Shown: positions 26,172-26,294 of the stretch, one piece after another
Layout: each line of letters begins with the position of its first letter
Position numbering within the stretch: position 1 is the stretch's first letter
Origin: DATMNI01 sp035570275
GTDB taxonomy: Bacteria > Acidobacteriota > Terriglobia > Bryobacterales > Bryobacteraceae
NCBI GenBank assembly: GCA_035570275.1
Contig: DATMNI010000381.1
Location: forward strand, 1-26,294
Direction of reading: 5' to 3'
Length of the DNA: 26,294 nucleotides
Made by a program: the position numbers and the translations under genes
The notes under the pieces: model-generated
The model's database searches: none
The model's input: the letters and a program-made list of their open reading frames with translations, nothing else
Told to the model about the DNA's origin: nothing

Positions 26172-26294
26172 GAACACTCAATTAGTCGACGGTCCAGTTC
26201 CTGCAAGTGCGTTTCGTATCAACCTGATAGCCTGCCTACCCTCAATTCATTTTTGTATTACCCTATATAGAACATTTCTATGGCGATTTGTTCT
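26172..26294. other. Non-coding, AT-richer end of the window
   Basis: No gene or obvious RNA. AGAACA (26269-26274) and TGTTCT (26289-26294) are inverted 6-nt copies at the very edge; too short to name a mobile element end. The base composition differs from the rest of the window. Confidence 0.4.

Noticed and set aside
26269..26294. Inverted AGAACA/TGTTCT at the window end as an IS terminal repeat
   Set aside because: Six bases at the edge are too short and no transposase is visible.

Overview
The window looks like chromosomal DNA from an Acidobacteriota member close to Solibacter/Bryobacter. The GC content is high. It holds a PadR-linked duplicated permease of the type catalogued as 'acidobacterial duplicated orphan permease' (ADOP), a futalosine-route menaquinone gene, a variant System I cytochrome c maturation operon, and several short palindromes that look like REP elements. 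This assignment is inference from family content, not from a database match. No rRNA, tRNA or CRISPR array was seen.

Layout. (1) 31-6782, plus strand: a compact operon ccmE-ccmF-ccmH-(CcmI-like zinc ribbon)-(351-aa membrane protein)-ccmA-ccmB-ccmC-ccmD, with many overlapping start and stop codons. CcmE carries a CxxxY haem site instead of HxxxY, and CcmH carries a CxCGC cluster instead of LRCxxC, so this is a non-classical System I. (2) 6934-10388, minus strand: an Omp85-like outer-membrane barrel protein followed 44 nt later by a beta-rich protein of unknown role. (3) 10606-11699, minus: an orphan UPF0175 protein and a pRiA4b ORF-3-family protein, then a double hairpin. (4) 11828-14829, minus: padR followed by an ADOP permease whose frame is broken twice, once by a threefold 8-bp repeat. 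(5) 14830-16169: a divergent promoter region with two palindromes and a G-rich tract, then a membrane-anchored protein resembling RMD1/DUF155. (6) 16239-17270, minus: mqnC, then about 900 nt with little coding signal. (7) 18175-25426: an envelope and phosphoryl-chemistry neighbourhood. It holds a PAP2 phosphatase, a secreted hypothetical protein, an MsbA-like ABC exporter, a secreted protein with kinase-like DLKxEN and DLG motifs, and a coupled trio of PLD-like protein, secreted hypothetical protein and metallophosphoesterase. (8) 25490-26171: a toxin-antitoxin-like pair with an intact HTH antitoxin and a truncated PIN toxin.

How the genes fit together. The ccm genes load and ligate haem onto periplasmic c-type cytochromes, and MqnC supplies menaquinone, so both serve respiration. 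PadR probably represses its own leaderless promoter and, through it, the permease. The 18-25 kb genes share export signals or membrane placement and phosphoester or lipid-type chemistry, but only the PLD-hypothetical-phosphoesterase trio shows direct operon coupling. In-frame or frame-breaking microrepeats (8, 12, 15 and 15 nt units) recur in four unrelated genes and are the most distinctive structural theme of the window.
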